Origin: Haloechinothrix_A salitolerans
GTDB lineage: Bacteria; Actinomycetota; Actinomycetes; Mycobacteriales; Pseudonocardiaceae
NCBI RefSeq assembly: GCF_039544105.1
Contig: NZ_BAABLA010000024.1
Length of the DNA: 64,000 nucleotides
Reading direction: 5' to 3' (one strand)
Made by a program: the position numbers and the translations under genes. Shown here piece after piece: positions 19,229 through 27,677 of the stretch; the first letter of the stretch is position 1; each line of letters begins with the position of its first letter. A model generated the notes under the pieces. It was not told the DNA's origin. It did no database searches and saw nothing but the letters and a program-made list of their open reading frames with translations.

Positions 19229-20221
19229 TCAGCCGCCCCGAGTCGCGGAGTTCGGTACGAGCGAACTGACGTCGATGCGCTTGCGCACGAGCCCGCAGTC
19301 GTGCATCAGGTCTGCCACCCGTTGCAGGCGGACGGCGTTGACCGACGTCGGGAACGTGCCAAGCGCGACGAGCGTCGCCGCCGTCTTGTCCAGGAACGAG
19401 AACGAGGCGAGGACGTCGCGCACCTCGGTGGGATCCGCCGCGAGCTGTTGCGCCTTCGTCAGTACCTCGCGGAACACCGCGAACGTCGTGGGGTGCTTCG
19501 TCGCCGCCTTCCCGGTCGTGACATAGCTCGACATCGGGAAGTCCAGCATCGCACCGCGTGCGGTGTCGGTCATGATCCGCGCGCCGAACTCCTGCTGCGC
19601 GCGGCTGATGTCCGGTTCGGTCAGCCACGCCGCGTCGATCTCACCTCGCCTGAGGGCGTCCATCATCGCGCCGAAGGGCATCGCGGTGAACTGGATGGCG
19701 TCGGGATCGATACCCTCCGTCGCCATCCGCGAGCGGGTTGTCAGTGTGCCGAGCCCGCCGAGGGTGTCCACGGCGATCCGGGGCGCCACCTTCGCCGTCG
19801 GGCCGTCGTAGCCGCTGCCGGGTAGCGTGACTAGGCCCATGGTGTCCGGACCCGCGATGTAGGCCTCGCTTTGGATCCGCACATCCGCCCCATTCGCGAC
19901 CTCCTTGAGGACGGTGACGTTGCCGGTGAACGCGACGTCGACCGTGTCGGACCACAGCGCCTTGAGCGAGCGCCGCTGGCTGGGCTGTTCCACGAGCGTG
20001 ACCGTCAGCCCCGAACGTTCGAACATCTCGCGCTTGACGGCGAGCCGTAACGGCGCCGTGTCGATCGCTCGGGTGACGGCGACTTTGAGCGTCGCCAGTT
20101 CCACGGGGCCATGCGGCCGTTCGGGTGAGATCACAGAACAGGATGCCAACAAGGCGAAGACCATGATCACGACGCCGAGGCGGTGCGGACGCGGCGGACC
20201 GTGGTTCGTCATGCGCCGCAT
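19229..20221 (-). CDS. NMT1/SsuA-type substrate-binding lipoprotein without adjacent permease
   Basis: A 330-aa exported lipoprotein. A short basic N-terminus precedes a hydrophobic stretch ending in the lipobox LLASC. The mature part resembles the binding proteins of nitrate, sulfonate, taurine or thiamine-precursor ABC importers: 'LKVAVTRAIDTAPLRLA', 'DVAFTGNVTVLKEVANGADV' and 'IDAAWLTEPDISRAQQEFG'. No ATPase or permease gene lies next to it. It is divergent from a nitrate/nitrite-sensing-type histidine kinase gene across 275 bp, which suggests a shared ligand or shared control rather than simple import. GGAAGG lies 5 nt before the ATG. Confidence 0.82.
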   Translation of the reverse strand: MRRMTNHGPPRPHRLGVVIMVFALLASCSVISPERPHGPVELATLKVAVTRAIDTAPLRLAVKREMFERSGLTVTLVEQPSQRRSLKALWSDTVDVAFTGNVTVLKEVANGADVRIQSEAYIAGPDTMGLVTLPGSGYDGPTAKVAPRIAVDTLGGLGTLTTRSRMATEGIDPDAIQFTAMPFGAMMDALRRGEIDAAWLTEPDISRAQQEFGARIMTDTARGAMLDFPMSSYVTTGKAATKHPTTFAVFREVLTKAQQLAADPTEVRDVLASFSFLDKTAATLVALGTFPTSVNAVRLQRVADLMHDCGLVRKRIDVSSLVPNSATRGG

Positions 20222-20496
20222 GCAGGCCTTCCGCTCTCGGCAGTTGTGCAGGTGCGTGGCGATTCTATCGGTTCAGAGCGCCCTGTGATCCGCCTTTCGT
20301 GGCACGTCACGCCCCATGGCCGAGCGTGATCAATTTGGTCTCCAAGCACGTGCTGATGCATGGGACACGGGCTTTTCGAGAGCAACCCGGCCAGATACTC
20401 TCCAGCTACCGCTGCCCCGCACGGCGCGACAACGAGGTCTGGTGCGGCGACCGTGGTCCAGTGGACGAGTTGAGAAGATCCGAGAAGGACAGCAGT

Positions 20497-23400
20497 GTGC
20501 CCCGACGCGCGACCGCTCACCCCGATGACGCGACGCAACGCGCCTCGGCGGAGCCGGCCGATGGCGACGGCAGGAGCACCCGGCGCGGGTTTCGCCCTCG
20601 CCTCCGCTGGCTGAGTCCCAGCGTCACCGGCGGTGCGTGGCGGCTGCGGAACTGGTCACTGCGCACCAAGCTCATCGCCGCCCTGCTCGTGCCGACCATG
20701 ACCGCGCTCGTGCTGATCGGAATGCGGTTCCACGGTCAGGTCGCATCGGCGGGTGAGCTGGCCCAGCTGTCCGCGCGGGTGCGCACCGACACCGCCGTCG
20801 CCTCGCTGGTGCACGTCCTGCAGCGGGAACGTGACCTGACCGTCCGCCACATCGCGCGGGACAGGCAGGGCGAGCCCACCGAGCTGCGGAAGCAGCGCGA
20901 TCGGGTTGACAAGGAACTCGGCGAGTTCAGCAGGGCGCTAGCCGCCTCCCGGCCTGAGCTCGCTCCCAACGCCGCCAACCGCTTCGAGAAGCTGCGGGAA
21001 CGCCTCAACGACCTCTCCAAGCTGCGGTTCGGGGCGCAGCACGCCGCGTATCCCGCAGACGCGGTGCTGCGGTCGTACAGCGAGCTGATCTCCGCGCTGC
21101 TGTCCGCGCGGGAGCAATCCGTCGCCACCATCAGCGAGCCGGAGCTGGTGCGGTTGCAACTGGCTGGCTCCGCGGTGTCGCAGGCGAAGGACCAGATGTC
21201 GGTGGCCCGCGCGCTCGTCGCGGAGGCACTGGTCAAACGCTCGCTCAGCTCGGAAAGGGAGCGGCGCCTCAGCTCCGCCAGCGCCGAGGCCGAGGCATGG
21301 CGCACCGACTTCCGCAAGTTCGCGACACCCGCGCAGCGGCGGATGTACGACGACACCGTCACTGGCCTGATCGTCGACCAGCGCAACGACATGATCGAGT
21401 CGGTACTGGTCCGCACCGAGACCGGCCAGTCGTTCGATGGCCTTGATCCCGCGCGATGGGAGACGTCGTCGACCTACACGATCAATCTGGTCCGCGACGT
21501 CGAGGAGGCGCTGCTCGCCCAGATGCAACAGCGCACCGACGCGCTCGCGGGTGCCGCGCGGACCGCCGCGCTCCGGGACAGCGCGATCGTCATCGGCGCG
21601 TTGCTGATCGCGGTGCTGCTCGCGCTAGTCATCGCCAGGTCGCTGCTGCGACCGTTGCGCACGTTGCGCAGCAGCGCACTCGAGGTCGCGGAGTATCGCC
21701 TACCCGCCGCGGTGCACGGGCTGCTCGTCGATCCGCACGCCGCGCGGTCCGCTGACGTCGCGCCGGTGCCGGTGAACAGCAATGACGAGGTCGGTCACGT
21801 CGCGCGCGCGTTCGACGCGGTGCACGGCGAGGCGATCCGGCTCGCCACCGAGCAGGCCGAGTTGCGCAGCAACGTCAACGCGATGTTCGTCAACCTGTCT
21901 CGCCGTGGGCAGGAGCTGGCGGATCGGCAGCTCGACATGCTGGACCGGATGGAGGCGGAGGAACAAGACCCGGACACGCTGGCATCGCTGTTCGAGCTGG
22001 ACCATCTCGCGACGCGGTCCCGCCGCATCTGCGAGAACCTGCTCGTGCTCACGGGCAACGACTTCGCCCGCATGTTGCCTGGCACCGTCGCGGCGTCCGA
22101 GGTGGTCGGGGCCGCGCTGTCCGAGATCGAGCAGTACCAGCGGGTCGAGCTGGCGTCGGTGCCCGACATCGCGGTGCGCGGCGACGTCGTCAGCGACGTG
22201 GTGCACGTGATCTCCGAGTTGCTGGAGAACGCCACCAACGGCTCGCCGACCGACACGATGGTCACGCTGGCCAGTTCGGTCGACAAGAACGGCGCGTGGC
22301 TGATCGAGATCACCGATAGCGGGCCTGGCATGTCGCAGGAGGCGATCGACTCGGCCAACTCGCGGCTCGCCGAACTACCGGAGATCGACGTTGAGGCGTC
22401 CCGGAAGATGGGGCTCTACGTCGTGGGCAGGTTGGCGCAGCGCAACGGCCTCGAAGTGCGGCTGCGGCACGCCTCGACCGGCGGGCTGACGGCGTCCGTG
22501 CTGGTGCCCGCGCAGGTGATCGGTGAGCTGTCCGAGGACACTGAGGTCGGACCGTCCACGGAGCCGGGCAGGCGGCCGGAGTGGCTGGACACGGTGACGG
22601 TGCGGTCGCGCAAGAACCAAGGCTCCGGCCCGCCGAAGCGTGCGCCGGTGGTGACCGAGCGGGCGGCGCATCCGGAGGAGGGTGTCGTCCACCACCCGCT
22701 CGATGACGACCAGCCGACCGAGCGGCTTCCGGTGTACAAGGACCTGCTGACCAGGTGGTTCCGCGAGGGCGATGACGAGCCGGAGCTGCCGGGGCTCTAC
22801 ACGGGTCCGTCCCGCCCGGTGCGATCGCTGCCGGAGGGTGAAGCCACGGAGGGCGACGCGGGAGGCACGGCATCTTCGGTATCGCCGTCGGCTTCGGCGG
22901 CTCCCTCGGAAGACGAGGAGGCGACCGCTACGGCCGATGCGCGAGGCGGAACGGACGTCGCGGCGCGGCACGATGGTGGGACCGAGCCACCGGAGCCACC
23001 GGCCGAGACGGAGCCTTCGGCCGAGACGGAGCCGCCCACCGATCTGGATGCCGACACGGGACCTCGCGCGATCACCAAGCCGAAAATGCGCCCGGTGCGG
23101 AACTCGGCGACCGAGGCGGAAGCGGTCGTGGAGTCGTTCTTCGATGCCGTGCTCGACGGCGCGCCTGGACCGTCGCCCGTCGCGGCCGAGCCAGCCGCGC
23201 CGCCGACGTCCGGTGGCGCGGACGACCACGTCGATTTCGCCGCACGGTCCGAGTCACGCACCGATGCGGAGCGGTCCGATCCGGACTCGGCGGGCGAGCC
23301 AGCTACTGACGAGCGCGAGGCGGACGACCGGTCCACCGGCGACGACTTCGGCCTGATCGCCGTGCTTGACGCGGTCACTGGGCGCAGCAAACGTTTCTCC

Positions 23401-24087
23401 ACATCGGCCGATGTCGCGGCGGATGCAGAGCCTGACGCGCATGGGCACGCTACCTCCGATTCCAGTCGGTACGCCGAGCCTCGGTTTCGGCCAGCCCCTA
23501 ACCCGGTGCCGGTGTCGTCATACACCGGGTCACCGGACACAGAGGACGAACAAGACGGGACTCACGAGGGTGTCAACGGGCATGAGCCGGTGTCGGAACC
23601 GGACGGCGTCGGGAGTTCCGCGTCGGCGTCCACGCGGCGAACGACACCCATCACTCGGGTGGAACGGCCCACCATCTGGACGAACCAACCGGCGGATGCG
23701 GCCAATGGGGTGAACTCTGCGAACCAAGGCGTGTCGCGATCCACCGCCGAATTCGCGCCGCCGTCGCAGGGTGAACTCGATCTCGCCGAGGCCGATCTCA
23801 GCCCGCCATCCGAGGGCGGCACCGACCGTCTCGACCGGACGTCAGACCTGCTCAGCGGGGATACCGACGCCTCGGACGACGGGGAGGACGTTGCCATGCG
23901 GACCGACGTCATCTCACGTGCGCCCGACGCGGTTCGAAGCAGGATGCGCAGCCTCTCAGAAGGGATGCAACGCGCTCGACAGGGCAGCGATGGGGAATAC
24001 GCTGATTCAGGTCATAGGGCCACCGTAGGCGTGGGACAACAGCAATGGCTCGATGAGCGAGTCGGATCAGGAGGCAAGGAGGGATAG
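20497..24087 (+). CDS. CvnA-like sensor kinase with nitrate/nitrite-sensing domain and long acidic tail
   Basis: A membrane sensor of 1196 aa. Transmembrane helix 1 is 'LIAALLVPTMTALVLIGM'. A NIT-type extracellular domain of about 270 residues follows, then helix 2 'SAIVIGALLIAVLLALVIA', a HAMP-like linker, a 'FELDHLATRSRRICENLLVL' helix, and a GHKL ATPase domain with N-box 'HVISELLENATNGSP' and G1 box 'ITDSGPGMS'. The last 500 residues are disordered, rich in Asp, Glu, Pro and Thr. GTG at 20497 follows GAAGGA with 7-nt spacing. It heads a conservon-type operon with a roadblock gene and a DUF742 gene. No cognate response regulator is adjacent. Confidence 0.88.
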   Translation: MPRRATAHPDDATQRASAEPADGDGRSTRRGFRPRLRWLSPSVTGGAWRLRNWSLRTKLIAALLVPTMTALVLIGMRFHGQVASAGELAQLSARVRTDTAVASLVHVLQRERDLTVRHIARDRQGEPTELRKQRDRVDKELGEFSRALAASRPELAPNAANRFEKLRERLNDLSKLRFGAQHAAYPADAVLRSYSELISALLSAREQSVATISEPELVRLQLAGSAVSQAKDQMSVARALVAEALVKRSLSSERERRLSSASAEAEAWRTDFRKFATPAQRRMYDDTVTGLIVDQRNDMIESVLVRTETGQSFDGLDPARWETSSTYTINLVRDVEEALLAQMQQRTDALAGAARTAALRDSAIVIGALLIAVLLALVIARSLLRPLRTLRSSALEVAEYRLPAAVHGLLVDPHAARSADVAPVPVNSNDEVGHVARAFDAVHGEAIRLATEQAELRSNVNAMFVNLSRRGQELADRQLDMLDRMEAEEQDPDTLASLFELDHLATRSRRICENLLVLTGNDFARMLPGTVAASEVVGAALSEIEQYQRVELASVPDIAVRGDVVSDVVHVISELLENATNGSPTDTMVTLASSVDKNGAWLIEITDSGPGMSQEAIDSANSRLAELPEIDVEASRKMGLYVVGRLAQRNGLEVRLRHASTGGLTASVLVPAQVIGELSEDTEVGPSTEPGRRPEWLDTVTVRSRKNQGSGPPKRAPVVTERAAHPEEGVVHHPLDDDQPTERLPVYKDLLTRWFREGDDEPELPGLYTGPSRPVRSLPEGEATEGDAGGTASSVSPSASAAPSEDEEATATADARGGTDVAARHDGGTEPPEPPAETEPSAETEPPTDLDADTGPRAITKPKMRPVRNSATEAEAVVESFFDAVLDGAPGPSPVAAEPAAPPTSGGADDHVDFAARSESRTDAERSDPDSAGEPATDEREADDRSTGDDFGLIAVLDAVTGRSKRFSTSADVAADAEPDAHGHATSDSSRYAEPRFRPAPNPVPVSSYTGSPDTEDEQDGTHEGVNGHEPVSEPDGVGSSASASTRRTTPITRVERPTIWTNQPADAANGVNSANQGVSRSTAEFAPPSQGELDLAEADLSPPSEGGTDRLDRTSDLLSGDTDASDDGEDVAMRTDVISRAPDAVRSRMRSLSEGMQRARQGSDGEYADSGHRATVGVGQQQWLDERVGSGGKEG

Positions 24088-24512
24088 TGGCACCGTCCGC
24101 TGGGCAGCCAACCGGGACCATCGACTCGCTGCTCACGGACTTCGCACAACGAGTCGACGGGGTCGCGCACGCGGTTGTCGTCGGATACGACGGGTTGCCG
24201 CTCGCGGTGTCCGCTGAGCTGCCGAGGGACCGAGCCGAGCAGCTGTCCGCGATCACGTCGGGTCTGATGCACATGGCGGGAAGCGCGGCGGACTGCTTCA
24301 CCGGGGGCGCGGTGAACCAGACCGTCATCGAGATGGAGCGGGGGTATCTGTACCTCATGTGGGTGCACGATGGTGCCGTTGTCGCCGCGCTGGCGTCGCC
24401 GAGGTCCGACTTGGGAACGGTGGCCTACGAGATGGCCATGTTGACCGACTCGCTGGCCGACAAGATCCCGCGCGCCGCACAGCAGGCGCGGGGTGACAAG
24501 GGGGCACGATGA
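24087..24512 (+). CDS. Roadblock/LC7-domain protein (CvnB-like)
   Basis: A 141-aa roadblock/LC7 protein, the second member of a conservon. Visible features are 'IDSLLTDFAQRVDGVAHAVVVGYDGLPLAVS', 'AEQLSAITSGLMHMAGSAADCF' and 'YLYLMWVHDGAVVAALAS', which match the alpha/beta roadblock fold. Such proteins regulate small GTPases of the conservon CvnD class or bridge them to the sensor kinase. The GTG start at 24087 shares one base with the kinase stop (TAGTG), so translation is coupled. It overlaps the next gene by ATGA. Confidence 0.9.
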   Translation: MAPSAGQPTGTIDSLLTDFAQRVDGVAHAVVVGYDGLPLAVSAELPRDRAEQLSAITSGLMHMAGSAADCFTGGAVNQTVIEMERGYLYLMWVHDGAVVAALASPRSDLGTVAYEMAMLTDSLADKIPRAAQQARGDKGAR

Positions 24513-24931
24513 TGGTGAACCAGACGAACAACGACGAGGCGAGCTTCTACCCGGTGCAGGACCAGGCACCGGTCATACCGCCCGCGCAGCGGCAGGTCTC
24601 CCTCGCCCGGCCGTACGCGCGTACGCGTGGCCGCACCCGCCCGGACCGCAACCTCTCGCTCGAAGCGACGGTCACCACAAGCGAGCAGGGCAGACGCTAC
24701 GAGGGCGTGCGAGCGGTCGAGCACCGCGCGATCTGCGACTTCTGCGTGCACGCTCGCACCATTTCGGATGTGGTCGCCGAGTTAAGACTGCCGCTGGGCG
24801 TGGTCAAGGTGATCGTGGCTGACATGGCTGAGGCAGGCCTGGTCAACGTCCACCAACCGGGACTCGCGTTCGGCGACAAGTCCTCCCGCGAGTTCACCGA
24901 ACGCCTGCTGCGCAGCCTGCACGACCTCTGA
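24509..24931 (+). CDS. DUF742 protein (CvnC-like)
   Basis: A 140-aa DUF742 protein, the third conservon member. The family signature 'ARPYARTRGRTRP' is near residue 35-47. A winged-helix-like half follows: 'VEHRAICDFCVHARTISDVVAELRLPLGVVKVIVADMAEAGLVNVH'. The role is unknown beyond assembling with CvnA, CvnB and the GTPase CvnD. The ATG overlaps the cvnB-like stop by 4 nt. The GTPase gene that usually follows is missing here; the next gene is convergent. Confidence 0.9.
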   Translation: MMVNQTNNDEASFYPVQDQAPVIPPAQRQVSLARPYARTRGRTRPDRNLSLEATVTTSEQGRRYEGVRAVEHRAICDFCVHARTISDVVAELRLPLGVVKVIVADMAEAGLVNVHQPGLAFGDKSSREFTERLLRSLHDL

Positions 24932-24982
24932 ACGGCCAACGCACGCGTTCGCGCCCGGGCCCGCGCGCCGAAGGTGGCCGTT
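24931..24982. terminator. Possible bidirectional terminator after the conservon
   Basis: The arms AACGGCCA (24931-24938) and TGGCCGTT (24975-24982) are perfect inverted repeats enclosing a very GC-rich, self-complementary centre (around CCCGGGCCCGCGCG). They lie in the short gap between convergent genes. There is no T run and the loop is long, so confidence is limited. Confidence 0.4.
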
Positions 24983-24991
24983 GGAGCGGGA

Positions 24992-27307
24992 TCAGTCGTC
25001 GACAAGGGCCGCTGACGTGATGCGGTGGAGCGGGTAGCGCTCGGCACTGGAGCCTTCCAACACGCCGCCGGACAACCGCACCGGCGTGACGACGCGCTGG
25101 GTCGCCGTGCCGTGGGCGTCGACAAGTCCGATCCATACTTGCCGCCCGCCGCGTGCTGCCTCGCTGAGCAGCGCGAGCGTCGCCGAGGTGTCGCCCGTGC
25201 CCGCGTCGTTGCGGACACTCGCGCCATGGCGGGACGCGGCGGCGCGGTCGCCCGCCTTGATTCGTTCGACCACGCCCGCGATCTGCCGCGTGCCGCTCGT
25301 GTGTGGTGACCCAGCCACGCGTTTTCGCGCCGGAATGCGTCTGCCGCGTTGCCGCAGGTCGATCACCCTGCCGTCCGGGCCTTCCGCCGCCGGGGTGAAG
25401 CCGCGCTCGCGCAGGCCGGTCATGACGTCGCCCAGCGGCAGGTCGCTGACGACTACCGTTGGCGCGATCGCCCGCAGACCGAGTTCCGTGGCGGCGGGGC
25501 CAGCCAGGACCTCGGCGAGCAGTGCTTCGTCGTCACACCGCAGAAACGACGCGCACGTGCCACCGCGCAGTTTGCCGTGGCGGCGGGCGACGTCGTCGAT
25601 GAGATACGTCAATGACTGGGGCACCGGCGTAGCCGAGCGCGAGGCGAACAACTCGTGCAGCTCGGTGGCGGTTCGTCCGGTGTCAAGCGCACGCCGCACC
25701 GACGTCTCGCTCACCCGATACACGGTCGCGTGCCCGGTGGACTCCGCGTCGGCGACGGCGTTGATCTCGGTCGCCAAGTCCGGCTCAAGCGGGCCAGGCG
25801 CGACGACGGTGAGGTCGGCCTGCACGAGCACATGGTCAACCGGGTCTGGCATCGCTTCGGCCATCGCGTCCGCCGCGCGGCCGCGGTGGTCCTCGTCGGA
25901 CTCCGTCTCGCTGTCAACGAGCAGCGCCCGCGCCGCCGTCGTGGCCGCTCCGAGCGCCACAAGGCCGAGCGCGGACGCCTCAGACAGCGTCCATCGCACC
26001 AGCTCGTCCCGCAACTTGCCGCCGCGCCGGGGCGCCTGCCACGCCAGGTACTCGACAAGGCTCTCGGTCTCGACCCCCGTACCGGGCGGCAGCTCGGCGA
26101 GCGCGCGCAGCACGCGCCGCCTTGACTCCGGCGCGAGTGGGCGGCGCAACCGTTCGGACAGCGGCGTAGGCGGCTTGTCGGCCGAGGAAGCGCCGGTGGC
26201 GGCACCCTTGACGGCCGTGTCCGCCTGGCGTCCGGCCGCCGTGCCGTAGGCCAGTCCCGGCAGCCGGGGCAGCGCCAGCCAGGTGTCGGCCAGCAACGCC
26301 CACTGCCCGGATGGCGGCGCCGCGAGCCAGGTGTCGGTCAGCGTCGTCGGCACCCAGGCGGCGTCCTCCTCGTTGCTCTCCGCGGCCAGCCCGGCCCCGA
26401 CGACCAGCTCCGCGAGCAGCACCGCGCGTGGCTCGTCGACGTCGAACTCCCGCATCATCCGACGGATCTCACGCACGCCGAGCCCACCGGCCTTGAGCAC
26501 CGACGGCGGTTCCTGGCCCCAGGACTCCAGCACGTCACCGACGTGCCGCAGCAGCGACATCGCCTCGCCCGCCGCCGTCTTGTCGACGGTGTCAGCACCG
26601 TGTTCTCGGGTGGCCAGTGACGGCGGCGTCAACGTCGACGCCGCGAACACCCGTCCGCCGCGCAGGTGCACGCCGAGCTGGCGGGGCAGTTCGACAGTGG
26701 TCGCGTCGCGGCGCATCAGCAACCCGCGCGCCAACAGCCGCTGCACCGGGGTCTTCGCCTCGGCGAGCGGAATGTCGATCGCGGCGTCGCGGCTGGTGCC
26801 GATCGGCGGACCGGCCGCGAGCGTGTCCAGCAGCGACCGCTCCTCCTCGGTCACCTCGGCGAGCGCGGCGTCGAGATCGACGTCGTCCAGCGCGGGCAGC
26901 GGGCGGCCGAGCCCGGCCGGATATGGGCCGACGACGTCGCGGGCGGCGGGCACCACCGCGATTGCGTTCCCCGCGTCCCAAGCGATCGCCAGCGCGCACA
27001 GTCGTTCCACCGAGGTCGCGGCGTCCACCCCCAGCACGCTGGCAACGTCGGAAAGCTCCACCGGCGTGGTGTCCGCGCCGAGTCGCAGCAGTGCCTCCAG
27101 CGTGGCCAGCGTCGCCGAGTCCAGCTCGTCGCAGGCGCGCGCGACCGACCCCGGCGTGCTCGCGCGGGTGGCGAGCACCGTGGAGTCAGGGGGCGGGGGA
27201 GTGGCGAGGTCGCGCCTGGCCAGCAGGAGCGCGGACAGTTCGTCGGGCGTGGCCGACCGGAGCGCCGCTGCCAGGGAGACCGCCGCCGAGTCGTCAGCCG
27301 CGTGCAT
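24992..27307 (-). CDS. Helicase-associated (XPB-partner-like) protein, WYL-like C-terminus
   Basis: A 771-aa protein matching actinobacterial 'helicase-associated domain' proteins such as the one encoded next to XPB in M. tuberculosis (Rv0862c). The N-terminal half is Ala/Leu-rich helical repeats ('LSALLLARRDL', 'LARGLLMRRD') with winged-helix character. The middle holds 'HVLVQADLTVVAPGPLEPDLA', characteristic of the family, and the C-terminal 'GRQVWIGLVDAHGT' to 'RYPLHRITSAALVDD' looks like a WYL-type ligand-binding fold. Function is not established. Here it is separated from XPB by the lipoprotein and conservon genes. ATG at 27307 was chosen; a GTG just before it is equally possible. Confidence 0.82.
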   Translation of the reverse strand: MHAADDSAAVSLAAALRSATPDELSALLLARRDLATPPPPDSTVLATRASTPGSVARACDELDSATLATLEALLRLGADTTPVELSDVASVLGVDAATSVERLCALAIAWDAGNAIAVVPAARDVVGPYPAGLGRPLPALDDVDLDAALAEVTEEERSLLDTLAAGPPIGTSRDAAIDIPLAEAKTPVQRLLARGLLMRRDATTVELPRQLGVHLRGGRVFAASTLTPPSLATREHGADTVDKTAAGEAMSLLRHVGDVLESWGQEPPSVLKAGGLGVREIRRMMREFDVDEPRAVLLAELVVGAGLAAESNEEDAAWVPTTLTDTWLAAPPSGQWALLADTWLALPRLPGLAYGTAAGRQADTAVKGAATGASSADKPPTPLSERLRRPLAPESRRRVLRALAELPPGTGVETESLVEYLAWQAPRRGGKLRDELVRWTLSEASALGLVALGAATTAARALLVDSETESDEDHRGRAADAMAEAMPDPVDHVLVQADLTVVAPGPLEPDLATEINAVADAESTGHATVYRVSETSVRRALDTGRTATELHELFASRSATPVPQSLTYLIDDVARRHGKLRGGTCASFLRCDDEALLAEVLAGPAATELGLRAIAPTVVVSDLPLGDVMTGLRERGFTPAAEGPDGRVIDLRQRGRRIPARKRVAGSPHTSGTRQIAGVVERIKAGDRAAASRHGASVRNDAGTGDTSATLALLSEAARGGRQVWIGLVDAHGTATQRVVTPVRLSGGVLEGSSAERYPLHRITSAALVDD

Positions 27308-27401
27308 CACATCAAACGATACCGACCAGCGTCCGCCGCGGCCCGTGTCGGCAGACTAGAATTCGATCGCACCAAGGCACGTCAGGACCCGGAGGAACAA
27401 C

Positions 27402-27593
27402 GTGGCGAACGCGAAGAAGGTGGCCAAGGACCGGATCGACCCGTCGTGGCCGCAGCTGGAAGACGGCGAGCACCCGGTGAGCGAACTCGCCGCTGACCGG
27501 CAGGGATCGCTGTCGCCGTTCGGTGACGTGAGCTTCCCACTGGAGCGCGTGCCTTACGAGCACCCGGAGACGGAGATCAACAAGGGTTCCTGA
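27402..27593 (+). CDS. Small conserved actinobacterial protein
   Basis: A 63-aa soluble, charged protein starting MANAKKVAKDRIDPSWPQLE. It has a good GGAGGA site 5 nt before its GTG start. It has no membrane segment or cysteine. A small gene occupies the same position, divergent from the helicase-associated gene and upstream of the Moco genes, in mycobacteria (Rv0863), which supports it being real; function is unknown. It is only 85 bp upstream of malic enzyme. Confidence 0.72.
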   Translation: MANAKKVAKDRIDPSWPQLEDGEHPVSELAADRQGSLSPFGDVSFPLERVPYEHPETEINKGS

Positions 27594-27677
27594 GCCCGGA
27601 CACGCTAAGACTCCCTGTGCGCGGGCACGATAGGGTCTTCACCACACCCATCGGCGCTCATCATTGTGGAGTCACAC

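Noticed and set aside
17802..19526. Long open frame (574 codons) on the plus strand opposite XPB
   Set aside because: The product is rich in Arg, His and Gln with no domain, and lies antisense to a well-identified helicase. It is a high-GC artefact.
22310..23540. Several open frames antisense to the tail of the sensor kinase
   Set aside because: All are Arg/Pro/Ser-rich mirror frames of the acidic low-complexity tail, without start signals.
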